This document shows positions 25,449 through 33,427 of a DNA stretch of 64,000 bases, one piece after another. The DNA is taken from NCBI GenBank assembly GCA_963702195.1, contig OY969725.1:682001-746000 (forward strand). The letters are read 5' to 3'. A model generated the notes under the pieces. That model was not told the DNA's origin and did not search any database. It saw nothing but the letters and a program-made list of their open reading frames with translations. The first letter of the stretch is position 1, and each line of letters starts with the position of its first letter. Source of the DNA: AC-56 sp963702195. Its GTDB lineage: Bacteria > Actinomycetota > Thermoleophilia > Solirubrobacterales > 70-9. Made by a program: the position numbers and the translations under genes.

Positions 25449-27055
25449 TGGCGGATGCACGGATCATGTTCGTGTCGTCGAACGGCACCGGCCTCGGTCA
25501 CCTGACCCGCTCGATGGCCATCGCGAGACGCCTCGACCGCGAGATCGAGCCGCTCTTCGTGACCCTGTCGAGGGCCGCTCCGGTGGTGCGCGAGATGGGG
25601 TTCCCAGTCGAGTACATGGCCTCGCACAACAGCCCCACCGTGGGGAGCGACCTGCGCTGGTCGCGGCGCATGACCGCCCGCCTGCGCACCGCGATCGGGG
25701 AGGCCCGGCCGGACCTCCTCGTCTTCGACGGCGTCCTGCCCTACGACCCTCTGCTCGCCGCGATGAAGCCCGTGCCCGCGACTGTCTGGTGCCGCCGCGG
25801 GTTGTGGCTGCCCGGGGCGAGCACGGCCCCCTTCACGCGCAGCGACCTCTTCGACGCGATCCTCGAGCCGGGGGACTTCGCCGCCGACGCGGACACCGGT
25901 CCCACGAGCACGCGGCGCGACGAGGTTCACGACGTCCCGCCGATCGTCTTCCTGGACGAAACGGAGCTCCTGCCGCGCGCCGACGCTGAGCGTGAGCTCG
26001 GCCTCGAGCCCGGCAAGCCGACGATCCTCGTGCAGCTCGGCCAGGGCCCGGAGGTGGCCGCCACGACGGCGCGATGCCTGCGCACCCTCGCCGCCGCCGA
26101 AGGCGTGCAGGTCGCGGCGGCCTCTTCTGCCATCGCCGGCCTCCTGGACCTCCCGGAAGGGGTCGTCCACCTGCGCCCGACCTACCCCATGAGCCGCTAC
26201 TACGCGGCCTTCGACGGGGCGGTGTCGGCGGTCGGCTACAACGCGTTCCACGAGATGGTGGCCTTCGGCATCCCGGCGCTGTTCGTGCCGATGCGCCGCG
26301 AGACCGACGACCAGGCCGCCCGCGCCCGGTACGCGGAGACCGCGGGCGTGGGGTTGGCGGTGGACGGCCCGGAGGACGCCGGCATCGAGGATCGCCTCGG
26401 CGAGCTGCTCGACCCCGGCCGCAGGGTGGCGATGAGAGAGAAGCTCGAGGCGCTCCGCCCAGAGAACGGAGCACGCAGCGCCGCCCAGTGGCTGTCGGAC
26501 CTCGCTCGGGGTGCCGTGGGGCGGGACGAGAAGAGTCACGAGCAGGGACCGCGAGGCGGCTTTAGCCCCCGACCCGTGGATGGGGAAGGGTCTTCTCGAC
26601 CCGCCCCGCGGCGCCCCGTGCGCCTCGGCTCACCCGCGCGAGCCTGGGTATTCGTCCGCACGGTTCCCCGAACGATCGCGCGCCTCATCAACCAGACGCT
26701 CACTCTGCCGCGCCCGACTACGATCGTCCTCGCCGTCGGCGCCGACGAAGCCGCCATGCGGGACGCGCTGAACCGAGCCCAGGAGCCGCCCGAGCGCGTC
26801 CTGCTGGTGACGGATTCGCTCGCGATCGGGGAGGTCTGGCGCGCCGGCACCGGCGTCGAGCAGGTGCCAGCCGCCGGCGAGCGCCAGGCGGAGCTCGCGG
26901 GCGGCGACTACGCCGAGTTCAGGCGCCGGCGCCTGGGGCTGATCCTGGCCGGCAGGCCACGCTTCCGGAAGGCGCTGGCCGTGGGCGACGTCCCGCCGGA
27001 TCTCGTCGATGCCGCGACGGCGCCGCCGCGCCGCCGAGCGCGCCTGCTGAGCTAG
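25448..27055 (+). CDS. GT-B glycosyltransferase (GT28/UGT-like) with C-terminal extra domain
   Basis: A 535-residue protein. The N-terminal Rossmann half starts I-M-F-V-S-S-N-G-T-G-L-G-H-L-T-R, the GxGH loop typical of MurG- and UGT-type enzymes. The C-terminal half has I-L-V-Q-L-G-Q-G and the donor-site segment V-G-Y-N-A-F-H-E-M-V-A-F-G-I-P-A-L-F-V-P. The GT unit ends near residue 355. A Pro/Ser-rich linker follows, then a further ~130-residue alpha/beta domain (T-T-I-V-L-A-V-G-A-D-E) that I do not recognise. The linker DNA contains a large inverted repeat (26510-26615). ATG 25448 overlaps the sulfotransferase stop, so it belongs to the same operon. Confidence 0.83.
   Translation: MADARIMFVSSNGTGLGHLTRSMAIARRLDREIEPLFVTLSRAAPVVREMGFPVEYMASHNSPTVGSDLRWSRRMTARLRTAIGEARPDLLVFDGVLPYDPLLAAMKPVPATVWCRRGLWLPGASTAPFTRSDLFDAILEPGDFAADADTGPTSTRRDEVHDVPPIVFLDETELLPRADAERELGLEPGKPTILVQLGQGPEVAATTARCLRTLAAAEGVQVAAASSAIAGLLDLPEGVVHLRPTYPMSRYYAAFDGAVSAVGYNAFHEMVAFGIPALFVPMRRETDDQAARARYAETAGVGLAVDGPEDAGIEDRLGELLDPGRRVAMREKLEALRPENGARSAAQWLSDLARGAVGRDEKSHEQGPRGGFSPRPVDGEGSSRPAPRRPVRLGSPARAWVFVRTVPRTIARLINQTLTLPRPTTIVLAVGADEAAMRDALNRAQEPPERVLLVTDSLAIGEVWRAGTGVEQVPAAGERQAELAGGDYAEFRRRRLGLILAGRPRFRKALAVGDVPPDLVDAATAPPRRRARLLS
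26510..26615. repeat. Large inverted repeat inside the glycosyltransferase linker
   Basis: Arms at 26510-26537 and 26588-26615 are complementary at 23 of 28 positions, around a 50-base centre. The element encodes the low-complexity linker between the GT-B unit and the C-terminal domain without breaking the frame, so it looks like an in-frame insertion of a palindromic repeat. Confidence 0.55.
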
Positions 27056-27109
27056 ACCGAAAGCGCACAAACAGGCATTCCGCCCGTCCGGAACCGGGAG
27101 CGCCGCTAG

Positions 27110-27116
27110 TACCCTC
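27110..27116 (+). promoter_or_regulatory. -10 hexamer TACCCT, leaderless type
   Basis: TACCCT lies 8-9 bases before the ATG at 27125. Confidence 0.45.
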
Positions 27117-27124
27117 CGAGTGCA

Positions 27125-28060
27125 ATGGAGTCCTCGACGGGCACCATGGCGTCGCCTGACGCGACTCCCACCACCGCCCTCCCCGATGCCGCCGCCGAGC
27201 CGACGTCCGCGGCCCGCTCGGGGCCCGGTGCGCTGCCCAATTTGATCGTCATCGGCGCGCAGAAATGCGGCACCAGCGGGCTCCACTACTACCTGAGCCT
27301 TCACCCGGAGATCTCGGTGTCGACGCCCAAGGAGCTCAACTTCTTCATCGCCGAGCGCAACTGGCCACGCGGGGTGGACTGGTACCGCAGCCACTTCGAC
27401 CCGAACGCCAAGGTGCGCAGCGAGGCTTCGCCCAACTACACCGCATACCCGCAGCACCTCGAGGTCCCCGAGCGGATGCACTCGGTGTTGCCGGACGCGA
27501 AGCTCCTCTACATGGTGCGCGACCCCCTGGACCGGATCGCCGCCCACTGGGTGCACAACTACGCAAAACGGCGGGAGAAGGGCGATCTGCGAAGCACCCT
27601 CATGCATCCAAATACGTCCTACCTGGCCCGGAGCCACTACTACGCTCAGTTGCAGCGATTTCTGCGCCTGTATCCGCGCGAGCAGGTGCTCGTGATCGAG
27701 CAGGAGCAGCTTCGCAACCAGCGCACCGAGACCCTGCGGCGCGTGTTCGAGTTCGCGGGAGTCGATCCCGGCTTCTCCCACCCCGGCTTCGCGACGCAGC
27801 GGCACCGCACCTCCCGCAAGCGGCGCGGCACGCCCATCACAAGGGTGCTCGACCGGATCGATCGCAAGCGCGGGACGGTGTCCGCGCGCCGATTCCGGGC
27901 GCTGGCCGGGGCGGTCTTTCCGGTCGGGCGCTCGATTGAGGTCCCTGACGTTCGGGGGGCCCTGCCGGACGAGACCCTGAGGTCCCTGCGTGACGATGCC
28001 ACCAAGCTTCGCGACCTGACCGGGCTCGACCTGTCGGCCTGGTCGATCTGGGACGCCTGA
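27125..28060 (+). CDS. Sulfotransferase domain protein (heparan/carbohydrate type)
   Basis: A 311-residue PAPS-dependent sulfotransferase of a different subfamily from the three upstream. After a disordered ~35-residue N-terminus, the 5'-phosphosulfate loop is I-V-I-G-A-Q-K-C-G-T-S-G-L, with the catalytic-type Lys in G-x-x-K-C-G-T. T-P-K-E-L-N-F-F and W-Y-R-S-H-F follow, then the 3'-phosphate motif Y-M-V-R-D-P-L-D-R near residue 125. This pattern matches heparan-sulfate-like and other carbohydrate sulfotransferases. The stop overlaps the flippase start (TGATG). Confidence 0.9.
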   Translation: MESSTGTMASPDATPTTALPDAAAEPTSAARSGPGALPNLIVIGAQKCGTSGLHYYLSLHPEISVSTPKELNFFIAERNWPRGVDWYRSHFDPNAKVRSEASPNYTAYPQHLEVPERMHSVLPDAKLLYMVRDPLDRIAAHWVHNYAKRREKGDLRSTLMHPNTSYLARSHYYAQLQRFLRLYPREQVLVIEQEQLRNQRTETLRRVFEFAGVDPGFSHPGFATQRHRTSRKRRGTPITRVLDRIDRKRGTVSARRFRALAGAVFPVGRSIEVPDVRGALPDETLRSLRDDATKLRDLTGLDLSAWSIWDA

Positions 28061-30189
28061 TGTCCAAGGACCGGACACCCGAGGAGAAGCGCCGCAGAAA
28101 GCAGGCCCGCGCGGCTAAGAGCCAGGCGCTCAAGCCCGAGAAGCACGAGCACAGTCATCCCGGCGGGACCGCGGCGGCGATCGGCACCCACCTCGCGAAG
28201 TTCTCGAGCTTTCAGGGTGTCTCGCTGCTGCTCACCAACATCCTGCACTACTCCTCGCTGATCGTGGTGGCCAGGTTCCTGGGCCCCGGAGCGCTCGGCT
28301 CCTATTCGCTCCTGTTCTTCCTGACGGGTCTGGTCACGCAGATCATCCACATCGTCTCGAAGCCGGGAACGATGATGCGGACCTTCGGGATCTCCGATGA
28401 CGACGCCGACGACATCGAGGAGGACAAGGAGTCTGACGAGGGCGGCTCCCGTCCGACCTACACCCTGGGTGTCGGCCTGGCCTGGACGCTGCTTCTCTCG
28501 GCGGCGATCATCATCCCGGTCACGATCTTCCAGACACCGATCGCCGGGTTCCTTCTGCACGACTCGAGCCAGGGCCCGGTGGTCATGTTCGCGACGATCA
28601 CCGGCGCCGTGTGGGCGATCTTCAAGCTCGCCGAAATGGTGATCTGGTTCGAAGGCCGCGCGCTGACCTTCGCCCTGATCGACGCGGCCCGCCCCGCGTT
28701 CAACATCACTGCGATCATCGTGATCCTCGCGATGGGCGCCGGCGTGAAGGGGGCCGTCATCGGTCAGACGATCGGCACCGTCACAGCGACCGCCGTGTGC
28801 GTGGCGCTGATCTGGGGCAGCTTCCAGAAGGTCTTCTCGTTCACCGAGCTGGCGGAGATCCTGAAGCGCGGCGCCATCCGCATTCCGATCGCGACGTCGC
28901 TTTGGGTCACTCAGAACTCCGACTCGTTCATCCTCTCCCGATTCCTGGACCACAAGTCAATCGGGCTCTACAACCTCGCATCGCGGACAGGGTTCATGGT
29001 GGCGTTCCTACCCCAGGGCTTCCGGATGGCGTTGCGGCCCATCCGCAAGACGGCCACCTACGAGGCCTTCCGCCGCGAATACGGGATCGCCGTCGCGCAG
29101 GGGCAGATGCTCGCCTACTTTTACCTGGTCACGCTCACGGCGATTCTCGCCATGGTCCTGGGCGGCGAGATCCTGATCGTCGTCGGCGGTGCGCAGTTCG
29201 AGTCGGTCGCCCCGCTGGTTCCGCTCACCGCCGCCGCGATGACCATGCCGGCCCTGTTCCGGTCGATCGCGATGGCGGGGACCTACAACAACCGGCGCAA
29301 GATCTTCGTGAGCTCGGCGGTCTTCGTCGGGGTCGCCTACGTGCTGCTGGCCGTCGGATTCCTCAGCTTCACCAACTGGGGGATCTACTCGCCGCCCGCG
29401 GCGATGATCTGCGCTTTCATGATCCCGTCAGGCCTGATGTTCGGCCTCTCGCAGTTCGGCAAGACGCCGATTCAGTTCCCATACCTCCTCATGCTCGAGG
29501 CCACGCTCGTCGCGACGGCGCTGGCCGTCGCGTACCACTTCGCGCATCCCAACGGCGAGCTCATCCAGCTTCCGGTCATCGCCGCCGTGATGATCCTGTG
29601 GTTCTGCCTGCTCTTCCTGCTCAGGATCATCCCCGCTCATCACTGGGGCCCAATCCGGCACATCTTGCGCTCGGCGCTGGGTCGCAGGTCTGCACTCAAG
29701 TTCAATAAGAGCGCTGGACTGCTCTCGCTCGATCGCGGTGGACGCAAGGCGCTCCGTGAGGCCGTGATCGATCATCTTCCCGACCAGACACTCGTCCCGG
29801 CATACATCGAGGACACCGCGGCGAGCGACGGTGACGGCCCGAGTTGGATGGTCCATCCGGATGCCGAGGGCGCCCGGCTCGTTGGGCTCTTGCGCCGGAC
29901 CGGCAGCGAGGGCGGGGTCGTGATCGACAACGAGGGCGAGTTCGACGCCGGGATCTCTCTGTTCCTGTTCTCGGATCAGCCCGTCGCGGTCAGGCTGCAG
30001 CGGATGCGGCAGCTGTTGGCCAACGGCGTCGATCCCAACGAGCTCCGGACGCTCGAGGATCTTCGCAACGACCTTGCACGCGGTGGCGACGGGGTCTGGA
30101 AGGCAGGCGCCGGCGGGCGGAACGGGCGCACCAAGAACGAGAAGCGCGGCGGCGAAAAGGAAAAGGTCGGCGCCCCTAAACGCGCCTGA
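28060..30189 (+). CDS. Polysaccharide flippase (Wzx/MATE-like, MVF superfamily) with long cytoplasmic tail
   Basis: A 709-residue inner-membrane protein. A basic Lys-rich cytoplasmic N-terminus (~1-40) is followed by ~14 hydrophobic helices to about residue 535, starting with Q-G-V-S-L-L-L-T-N-I-L-H-Y. The order and spacing resemble O-antigen/teichoic-acid flippases. A soluble tail of ~170 residues follows, ending in a Lys/Arg/Gly-rich segment. The last 14 bases overlap the convergent gene on the other strand. Coupled translation with the sulfotransferase suggests that sulfated or sulfation-ready glycan-lipid is the cargo; this is inference from position. Confidence 0.85.
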   Translation: MSKDRTPEEKRRRKQARAAKSQALKPEKHEHSHPGGTAAAIGTHLAKFSSFQGVSLLLTNILHYSSLIVVARFLGPGALGSYSLLFFLTGLVTQIIHIVSKPGTMMRTFGISDDDADDIEEDKESDEGGSRPTYTLGVGLAWTLLLSAAIIIPVTIFQTPIAGFLLHDSSQGPVVMFATITGAVWAIFKLAEMVIWFEGRALTFALIDAARPAFNITAIIVILAMGAGVKGAVIGQTIGTVTATAVCVALIWGSFQKVFSFTELAEILKRGAIRIPIATSLWVTQNSDSFILSRFLDHKSIGLYNLASRTGFMVAFLPQGFRMALRPIRKTATYEAFRREYGIAVAQGQMLAYFYLVTLTAILAMVLGGEILIVVGGAQFESVAPLVPLTAAAMTMPALFRSIAMAGTYNNRRKIFVSSAVFVGVAYVLLAVGFLSFTNWGIYSPPAAMICAFMIPSGLMFGLSQFGKTPIQFPYLLMLEATLVATALAVAYHFAHPNGELIQLPVIAAVMILWFCLLFLLRIIPAHHWGPIRHILRSALGRRSALKFNKSAGLLSLDRGGRKALREAVIDHLPDQTLVPAYIEDTAASDGDGPSWMVHPDAEGARLVGLLRRTGSEGGVVIDNEGEFDAGISLFLFSDQPVAVRLQRMRQLLANGVDPNELRTLEDLRNDLARGGDGVWKAGAGGRNGRTKNEKRGGEKEKVGAPKRA

Positions 30190-30703
30190 CGACGATCCGG
30201 TCCGGCTCGATCGTCACCTCGACCTTGCGGTGCCCGGCCCAGTGCTCGGTGTAGACCGGGTCGTCGGAGACCGACGGGTCGAGCCAGAGGCCGTAGCCGT
30301 CGGTGTCGCCGTGGTCGAAGGTCGCCTGCATCGCGGCGCCTGGCCGCTCGCCGCCCCCACCACCGCCGCCGCGCCCGCGTCGCCGCCGGCGACGCCGGCG
30401 ACGGCCCGTGCCCTCGCCCTCGCGCTTGGGCTCGCCCTCCTCGGCCTCCGTCTCAGCCTCCTCCTCGGGCGCCGCTTCTTCCTCGGTCGCCTCGCTGAGG
30501 GCCTCGATCTCGGCCTCGATCTCGTCGCGTAGCTCGACCTCACCGGTGTCCTCGTCCTCGGCCGAGAGCTCGTGCCGGCGGCGGAACTCGCGCAGCTCGG
30601 ACGCTGAGACGTCCAGCTGGTGCGCGATCCAGGCGTCGGTGCGCCCCTGGCGCACCCACGCGCGGATCTGGTTGAGCTGTGAGCGGAGTGGTTTCTTGGC
30701 CAT
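30176..30703 (-). CDS. Hypothetical acidic/basic low-complexity protein with N-terminal HTH-like segment
   Basis: A 175-residue protein. The first ~47 residues resemble a small helix-turn-helix (R-T-D-A-W-I-A-H-Q-L-D-V-S-A-S-E-L-R-E-F). Then come a Glu-rich stretch of ~45 residues, a run of Arg, a run of Gly, and a compact C-terminal beta domain (V-E-V-T-I-E-P-D-R-I-V-V-R-R-V). The alternating acidic, basic and Gly tracts suggest a nucleic-acid-binding protein. ATG 30703 follows AGGGAG by 8 bases. The 3' end overlaps the convergent flippase gene by 14 bases. I know no specific family. Confidence 0.65.
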   Translation of the reverse strand: MAKKPLRSQLNQIRAWVRQGRTDAWIAHQLDVSASELREFRRRHELSAEDEDTGEVELRDEIEAEIEALSEATEEEAAPEEEAETEAEEGEPKREGEGTGRRRRRRRRRGRGGGGGGGERPGAAMQATFDHGDTDGYGLWLDPSVSDDPVYTEHWAGHRKVEVTIEPDRIVVRRV

Positions 30704-30783
30704 ATGTACGGCTCCCTGCAGCCGCGTGATGCTAACGGACGGCCGCCTGACGGTTGTGGGTGGCGCCGCGCCTCCCGAGTAGT

Positions 30784-30835
30784 TACTCTGGTTCCGGATG
30801 GCGGCCGGACGGCCGGAAGCTCGAATGGAGGCGAG
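30784..30835 (+). promoter_or_regulatory. csrA promoter and GGA-rich leader
   Basis: TACTCT (30784-30789) can serve as -10. The ~40-base leader to the ATG has four GGA triplets. One lies in the loop of the hairpin CGGCC-GGAC-GGCCG (30802-30815) and another is in the Shine-Dalgarno GGAGG (30827-30831). GGA in hairpin loops is the known CsrA binding element, so translational autoregulation is likely. Confidence 0.6.
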
Positions 30836-31069
30836 ATGCTCGTCCTGACAAGAAAGACGAACCAGAGCATCATGATCGGTGATGACGTCGAGGTTTCGGT
30901 GCTCGCCGTGTCGAGGGACAAGATTCGACTCGGCATCACCGCACCCCGCGACATCCCGGTGTTCCGCAAAGAGGTCTACATCTCGATCAAGGAAGAGGAG
31001 ATGTCGGAGGGCCAGGGAGCGAGCAACCACGTCGACAAGGCGCTCGGCGACCTGTCGACCACCGATTAG
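30836..31069 (+). CDS. csrA: Carbon storage regulator CsrA
   Basis: A 77-residue homodimeric RNA-binding translational regulator. The sequence begins M-L-V-L-T-R-K and continues with I-M-I-G-D-D-V-E-V-S-V-L and I-R-L-G-I-T-A-P-R-D-I-P-V, followed by the family's E-V-Y helix and an acidic tail. The key RNA-contacting Arg in L-T-R-K is present, and I-P-V-F-R-K stands where E. coli has V-S-V-H-R-E. ATG 30836 follows GGAGG by 4 bases. No fliW or flagellar gene is in the window, although csrA in Gram-positive bacteria usually sits beside fliW. Confidence 0.93.
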   Translation: MLVLTRKTNQSIMIGDDVEVSVLAVSRDKIRLGITAPRDIPVFRKEVYISIKEEEMSEGQGASNHVDKALGDLSTTD

Positions 31070-31114
31070 CGCTGCCCCCTCGGGGCACGACGGTTGACCT
31101 GGGCGTATAAGCCT

Positions 31115-31135
31115 GGGCTAGCGGAGCGCTAGCCC
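31115..31135. terminator. Bidirectional stem-loop between csrA and convergent small gene
   Basis: GGGCTAGCG-gag-CGCTAGCCC is a perfect 9-bp stem with a 3-base loop. The stop codon of the minus-strand gene lies in the right arm. Confidence 0.6.
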
Positions 31136-31368
31136 ATCAACCACGCCAGCGTCTCGAACATCACGACGGTCACGACCACGACCGTGATCGTCAGCGCGAC
31201 GACCAGGACGCTGAAGGCGACCTTGCCGTGCTGCTCGGTGCGCTGGATGCGCCGCGCGCGCGAACGGTTGACGGCCCGCTGGCGAAGCTGATGCCGGCGA
31301 CGCCGCTCGAGCGCGGCCTCCTGCTCGAACGCCAGCTCGAACTGGGAGATGCTTTCGTTCATCCGCAT
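31129..31368 (-). CDS. Small single-pass membrane protein, hypothetical
   Basis: A 79-residue protein: an acidic then strongly basic N-terminal half (E-R-R-R-R-H-Q-L-R-Q-R), then one long C-terminal TM helix rich in Val/Thr (residues ~49-76). The topology suggests a tail-anchored protein with its N-terminus inside. The start may be ATG 31368 or ATG 31362, two codons on. No family is recognised. Codon bias and the terminator at its 3' end support a real gene. Confidence 0.6.
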   Translation of the reverse strand: MRMNESISQFELAFEQEAALERRRRHQLRQRAVNRSRARRIQRTEQHGKVAFSVLVVALTITVVVVTVVMFETLAWLMG

Positions 31369-31627
31369 GGGGATCGATCCAGGAAGAGCGTTGGTGCCAG
31401 TGCGTCGCGTTGAGCCAACCCCGCGACGCGCAGGAAACTAGCAGACCAATCCGGAGCGAACGGCGGTTCGGCAGGTGCCGATCGCTACTAGCGTCTTTTT
31501 AGCGTTCGATCAAGAGTCGCTCACCGGTGTGCGTCGAACGGGGCACCGAGGGAAGTGCCCTGCCTCCAGATCGCTCCTCTGTGCAGTTCGCCTCGCAGAG
31601 GCGGGTCGACTCCACGCAACTCGGCCT

Positions 31628-32149
31628 TCAGCAGGCGCGCCAGAGGCCCTTGCCGGCTCGTGCCGCCCTGGTTGCCAGCCGTTGGAACTCGGGCGCGTGC
31701 GAGGTGTTCGGAGCGATCTCGAGCGTCCGGGCGTACCCGCCGCGAACGAGCTCCGCGTTGACGAACCGCCCGCCTGCATAGACGTACGCGAGCAGCCGCC
31801 CGTAGTCGTCGCGCGCCTCCCGGTCGAACACCATCCGCACGGTGCGGCCCTCGACCAGCCGGTGGTTCTCGTCGCTGGCGTTCGGCCCGAAGCACTGCAC
31901 CGGCGTGTCCGGCTTGACCGTCTCCGGCGTGTCGACGCCGATGTAGCGCACATACTCGTCCTGACCGTCGACGGAGGCGACGATCGTGTCGCCGTCGACG
32001 ACGCGCACGACGCGCGCGCTGACGGACTCACCCGCCTGGCGGACGTCCTCATCGCCGGACCCGCCGCCGCCCCCACAGCCCTGCTGAACGAGCAGCCAGG
32101 CACCCAGGGCAAGCAGGACAACCGCGCCGATGCCGGGCGTGCGTCGCAT
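31628..32149 (-). CDS. Thermonuclease (SNase) family secreted nuclease
   Basis: A 173-residue exported nuclease. The N-terminal signal (residues ~1-26) ends in a Cys-Gly stretch (Q-Q-G-C-G) that could be a weak lipobox. The SNase OB-fold domain has R-V-V-D-G-D-T-I, Y-V-R-Y-I-G-V-D-T-P-E with the catalytic Arg and Glu, and then D-Y-G-R-L-L-A-Y-V with the second Arg. Two further cysteines occur (Q-C-F-G and the C-terminal R-A-C). ATG 32149 is preferred over an upstream start at 32203 because it leads straight into the signal peptide. It degrades extracellular DNA or RNA. Confidence 0.88.
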   Translation of the reverse strand: MRRTPGIGAVVLLALGAWLLVQQGCGGGGGSGDEDVRQAGESVSARVVRVVDGDTIVASVDGQDEYVRYIGVDTPETVKPDTPVQCFGPNASDENHRLVEGRTVRMVFDREARDDYGRLLAYVYAGGRFVNAELVRGGYARTLEIAPNTSHAPEFQRLATRAARAGKGLWRAC

Positions 32150-32260
32150 GGCAACAGACAACCCCACGCCGCGGACGCCCGCCCCGGCTGGGCCCGGTGC
32201 CACGGGCTCCCGGGCGCCTTGGCTCGCGGGGTATCCGGGCTCTTGAAGGGCGTTCGCGCG

Positions 32261-32413
32261 ATGGCGATTGGCCTCGCGGTTGCCGGGTGCCTATTCATCC
32301 TCGTCGTCGTCGGGACTGAGAGCTGGCCCCTCGTCGTCGGGTGGCTCGGCGCATCGCTGGTTGTGGGGCTGATCGTCGCCTCGTTCGAACGGCGCCACAG
32401 GCTTCCCGCCTAA
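32261..32413 (+). CDS. Small two-helix membrane protein, hypothetical
   Basis: A 50-residue peptide made of two hydrophobic helices (I-G-L-A-V-A-G-C-L-F-I-L-V-V-V-G and P-L-V-V-G-W-L-G-A-S-L-V-V-G-L-I-V) joined by T-E-S-W and ending in a basic tail (F-E-R-R-H-R-L-P-A). It lies divergent from the nuclease gene. Hydrophobicity and the positive-inside tail argue for a real gene; there is no clear ribosome site, so confidence is modest. Confidence 0.45.
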   Translation: MAIGLAVAGCLFILVVVGTESWPLVVGWLGASLVVGLIVASFERRHRLPA

Positions 32414-32461
32414 TCTCCGGCCATAGGGCTGAGGAGCAGGGACTGCGACGGTCAGCGAAGC

Positions 32462-32483
32462 GCCGGGCGCCCCGCGCCCCGGC
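32462..32483. terminator. GC-rich stem-loop before the DUF2090 gene end
   Basis: GCCGGG pairs with CCCGGC around a 10-base loop, between the end of the small membrane gene and the end of the convergent DUF2090 gene. Confidence 0.35.
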
Positions 32484-32491
32484 CGTCCCCG

Positions 32492-33427
32492 CTACCGCCC
32501 GGCTACTGCTGCCTCGGACTCCTCGTAGACCGTTACGAAGCGCAGATAGTTCTCGCCGATCTGGCGGGCCGCCTCATCGCGCTCGACCGAGCCGTCGAGG
32601 AACGCCTTGAGGGGACCGCCCCAGATCGAGCGACCGATGGCGAAGCCGATGAAGCCCTCCACGGGCGCCGCCTGGCTGAGCCAGTGGTCCACCTTCTCGT
32701 CGCTGGCCCCGCGGCCGAGGACGACGCAGATGACGTCGTCGCGGCCGCCGGCGCGCGTTTGCTCGGCGAGCATCTCGGCGTCGGAGCGCTCGTCGACTCC
32801 CTCGATCTTCCAGATGTCGACCTCGATGCCGGCGCCCTGGATGTCCTCGATCGCCCGGCGCATCAGCTCCGGCCGCAACTTGGCGTCGTAGCGGTCGCTG
32901 TCGCCATCGACACCGGCCAGCTGGTCGTCGGTGGCGGGGACGAGCAGCTCGAAGAGGAACTTGCGGTCGTGCTCTCCAAGCCAGTCGGAGAGCCGCTTCA
33001 GCCGGTCGAGTTGGCGGCGGTTCATGTCGGTGTCCGGGTCGTCCGGGTTGTAGCGAACGAGCACCTTGGAGAAGTCGGGGTCGAACTGCTCGATGTGGGC
33101 GCCGAACTCGTCGCCGTACTCGAAATCGAACTCGTTCTGGCCGCTCTTCTCGACCGGCATGGCCAGCTTGAGGCCGCGCTCCTTGGCCTGGCCGGGGATG
33201 CCCGTGGGCGCGCCGAATTGCTCGTCGACCAGCGCGCCGGTCGAGCCGGCGTCGGCGCCCTCGTCGAGCGCGGCCACGAGCCCCTCGAAGACGAGGTGCT
33301 TGGCGTCCGAGATCCTTTGCACGTCCTCCTCGGTGGGCTCACCCTCCAGGCCAAACCACTTCTTCTGGAAGGAGCCGCGGTGGTCGAACGCGAGGATGAA
33401 TAGCTTGTTGCCGTAGCCAGAGTTCAT
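32492..33427 (-). CDS. Standalone DUF2090 protein, aldolase-like (IolC C-terminal domain type)
   Basis: A 311-residue TIM-barrel-type protein resembling the C-terminal half of IolC, the 2-deoxy-5-keto-gluconate-6-phosphate aldolase domain. It starts L-F-I-L-A-F-D-H-R-G-S-F, the family hallmark, and later has V-D-I-W-K-I-E-G and F-I-G-F-A-I-G-R-S-I-W near the phosphate site. The sugar-kinase half of IolC is absent and no inositol genes are nearby, so the substrate is uncertain. ATG 33427 follows GGAGG; an upstream TATTAT (near 33472) could be its -10, shared divergently with the next gene. Confidence 0.8.
   Translation of the reverse strand: MNSGYGNKLFILAFDHRGSFQKKWFGLEGEPTEEDVQRISDAKHLVFEGLVAALDEGADAGSTGALVDEQFGAPTGIPGQAKERGLKLAMPVEKSGQNEFDFEYGDEFGAHIEQFDPDFSKVLVRYNPDDPDTDMNRRQLDRLKRLSDWLGEHDRKFLFELLVPATDDQLAGVDGDSDRYDAKLRPELMRRAIEDIQGAGIEVDIWKIEGVDERSDAEMLAEQTRAGGRDDVICVVLGRGASDEKVDHWLSQAAPVEGFIGFAIGRSIWGGPLKAFLDGSVERDEAARQIGENYLRFVTVYEESEAAVAGR

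Noticed and set aside
31484..31503. T-run after CGCTACTAGCG as an intrinsic terminator
   Set aside because: The possible stem has only four base pairs and no gene ends just upstream on that strand.
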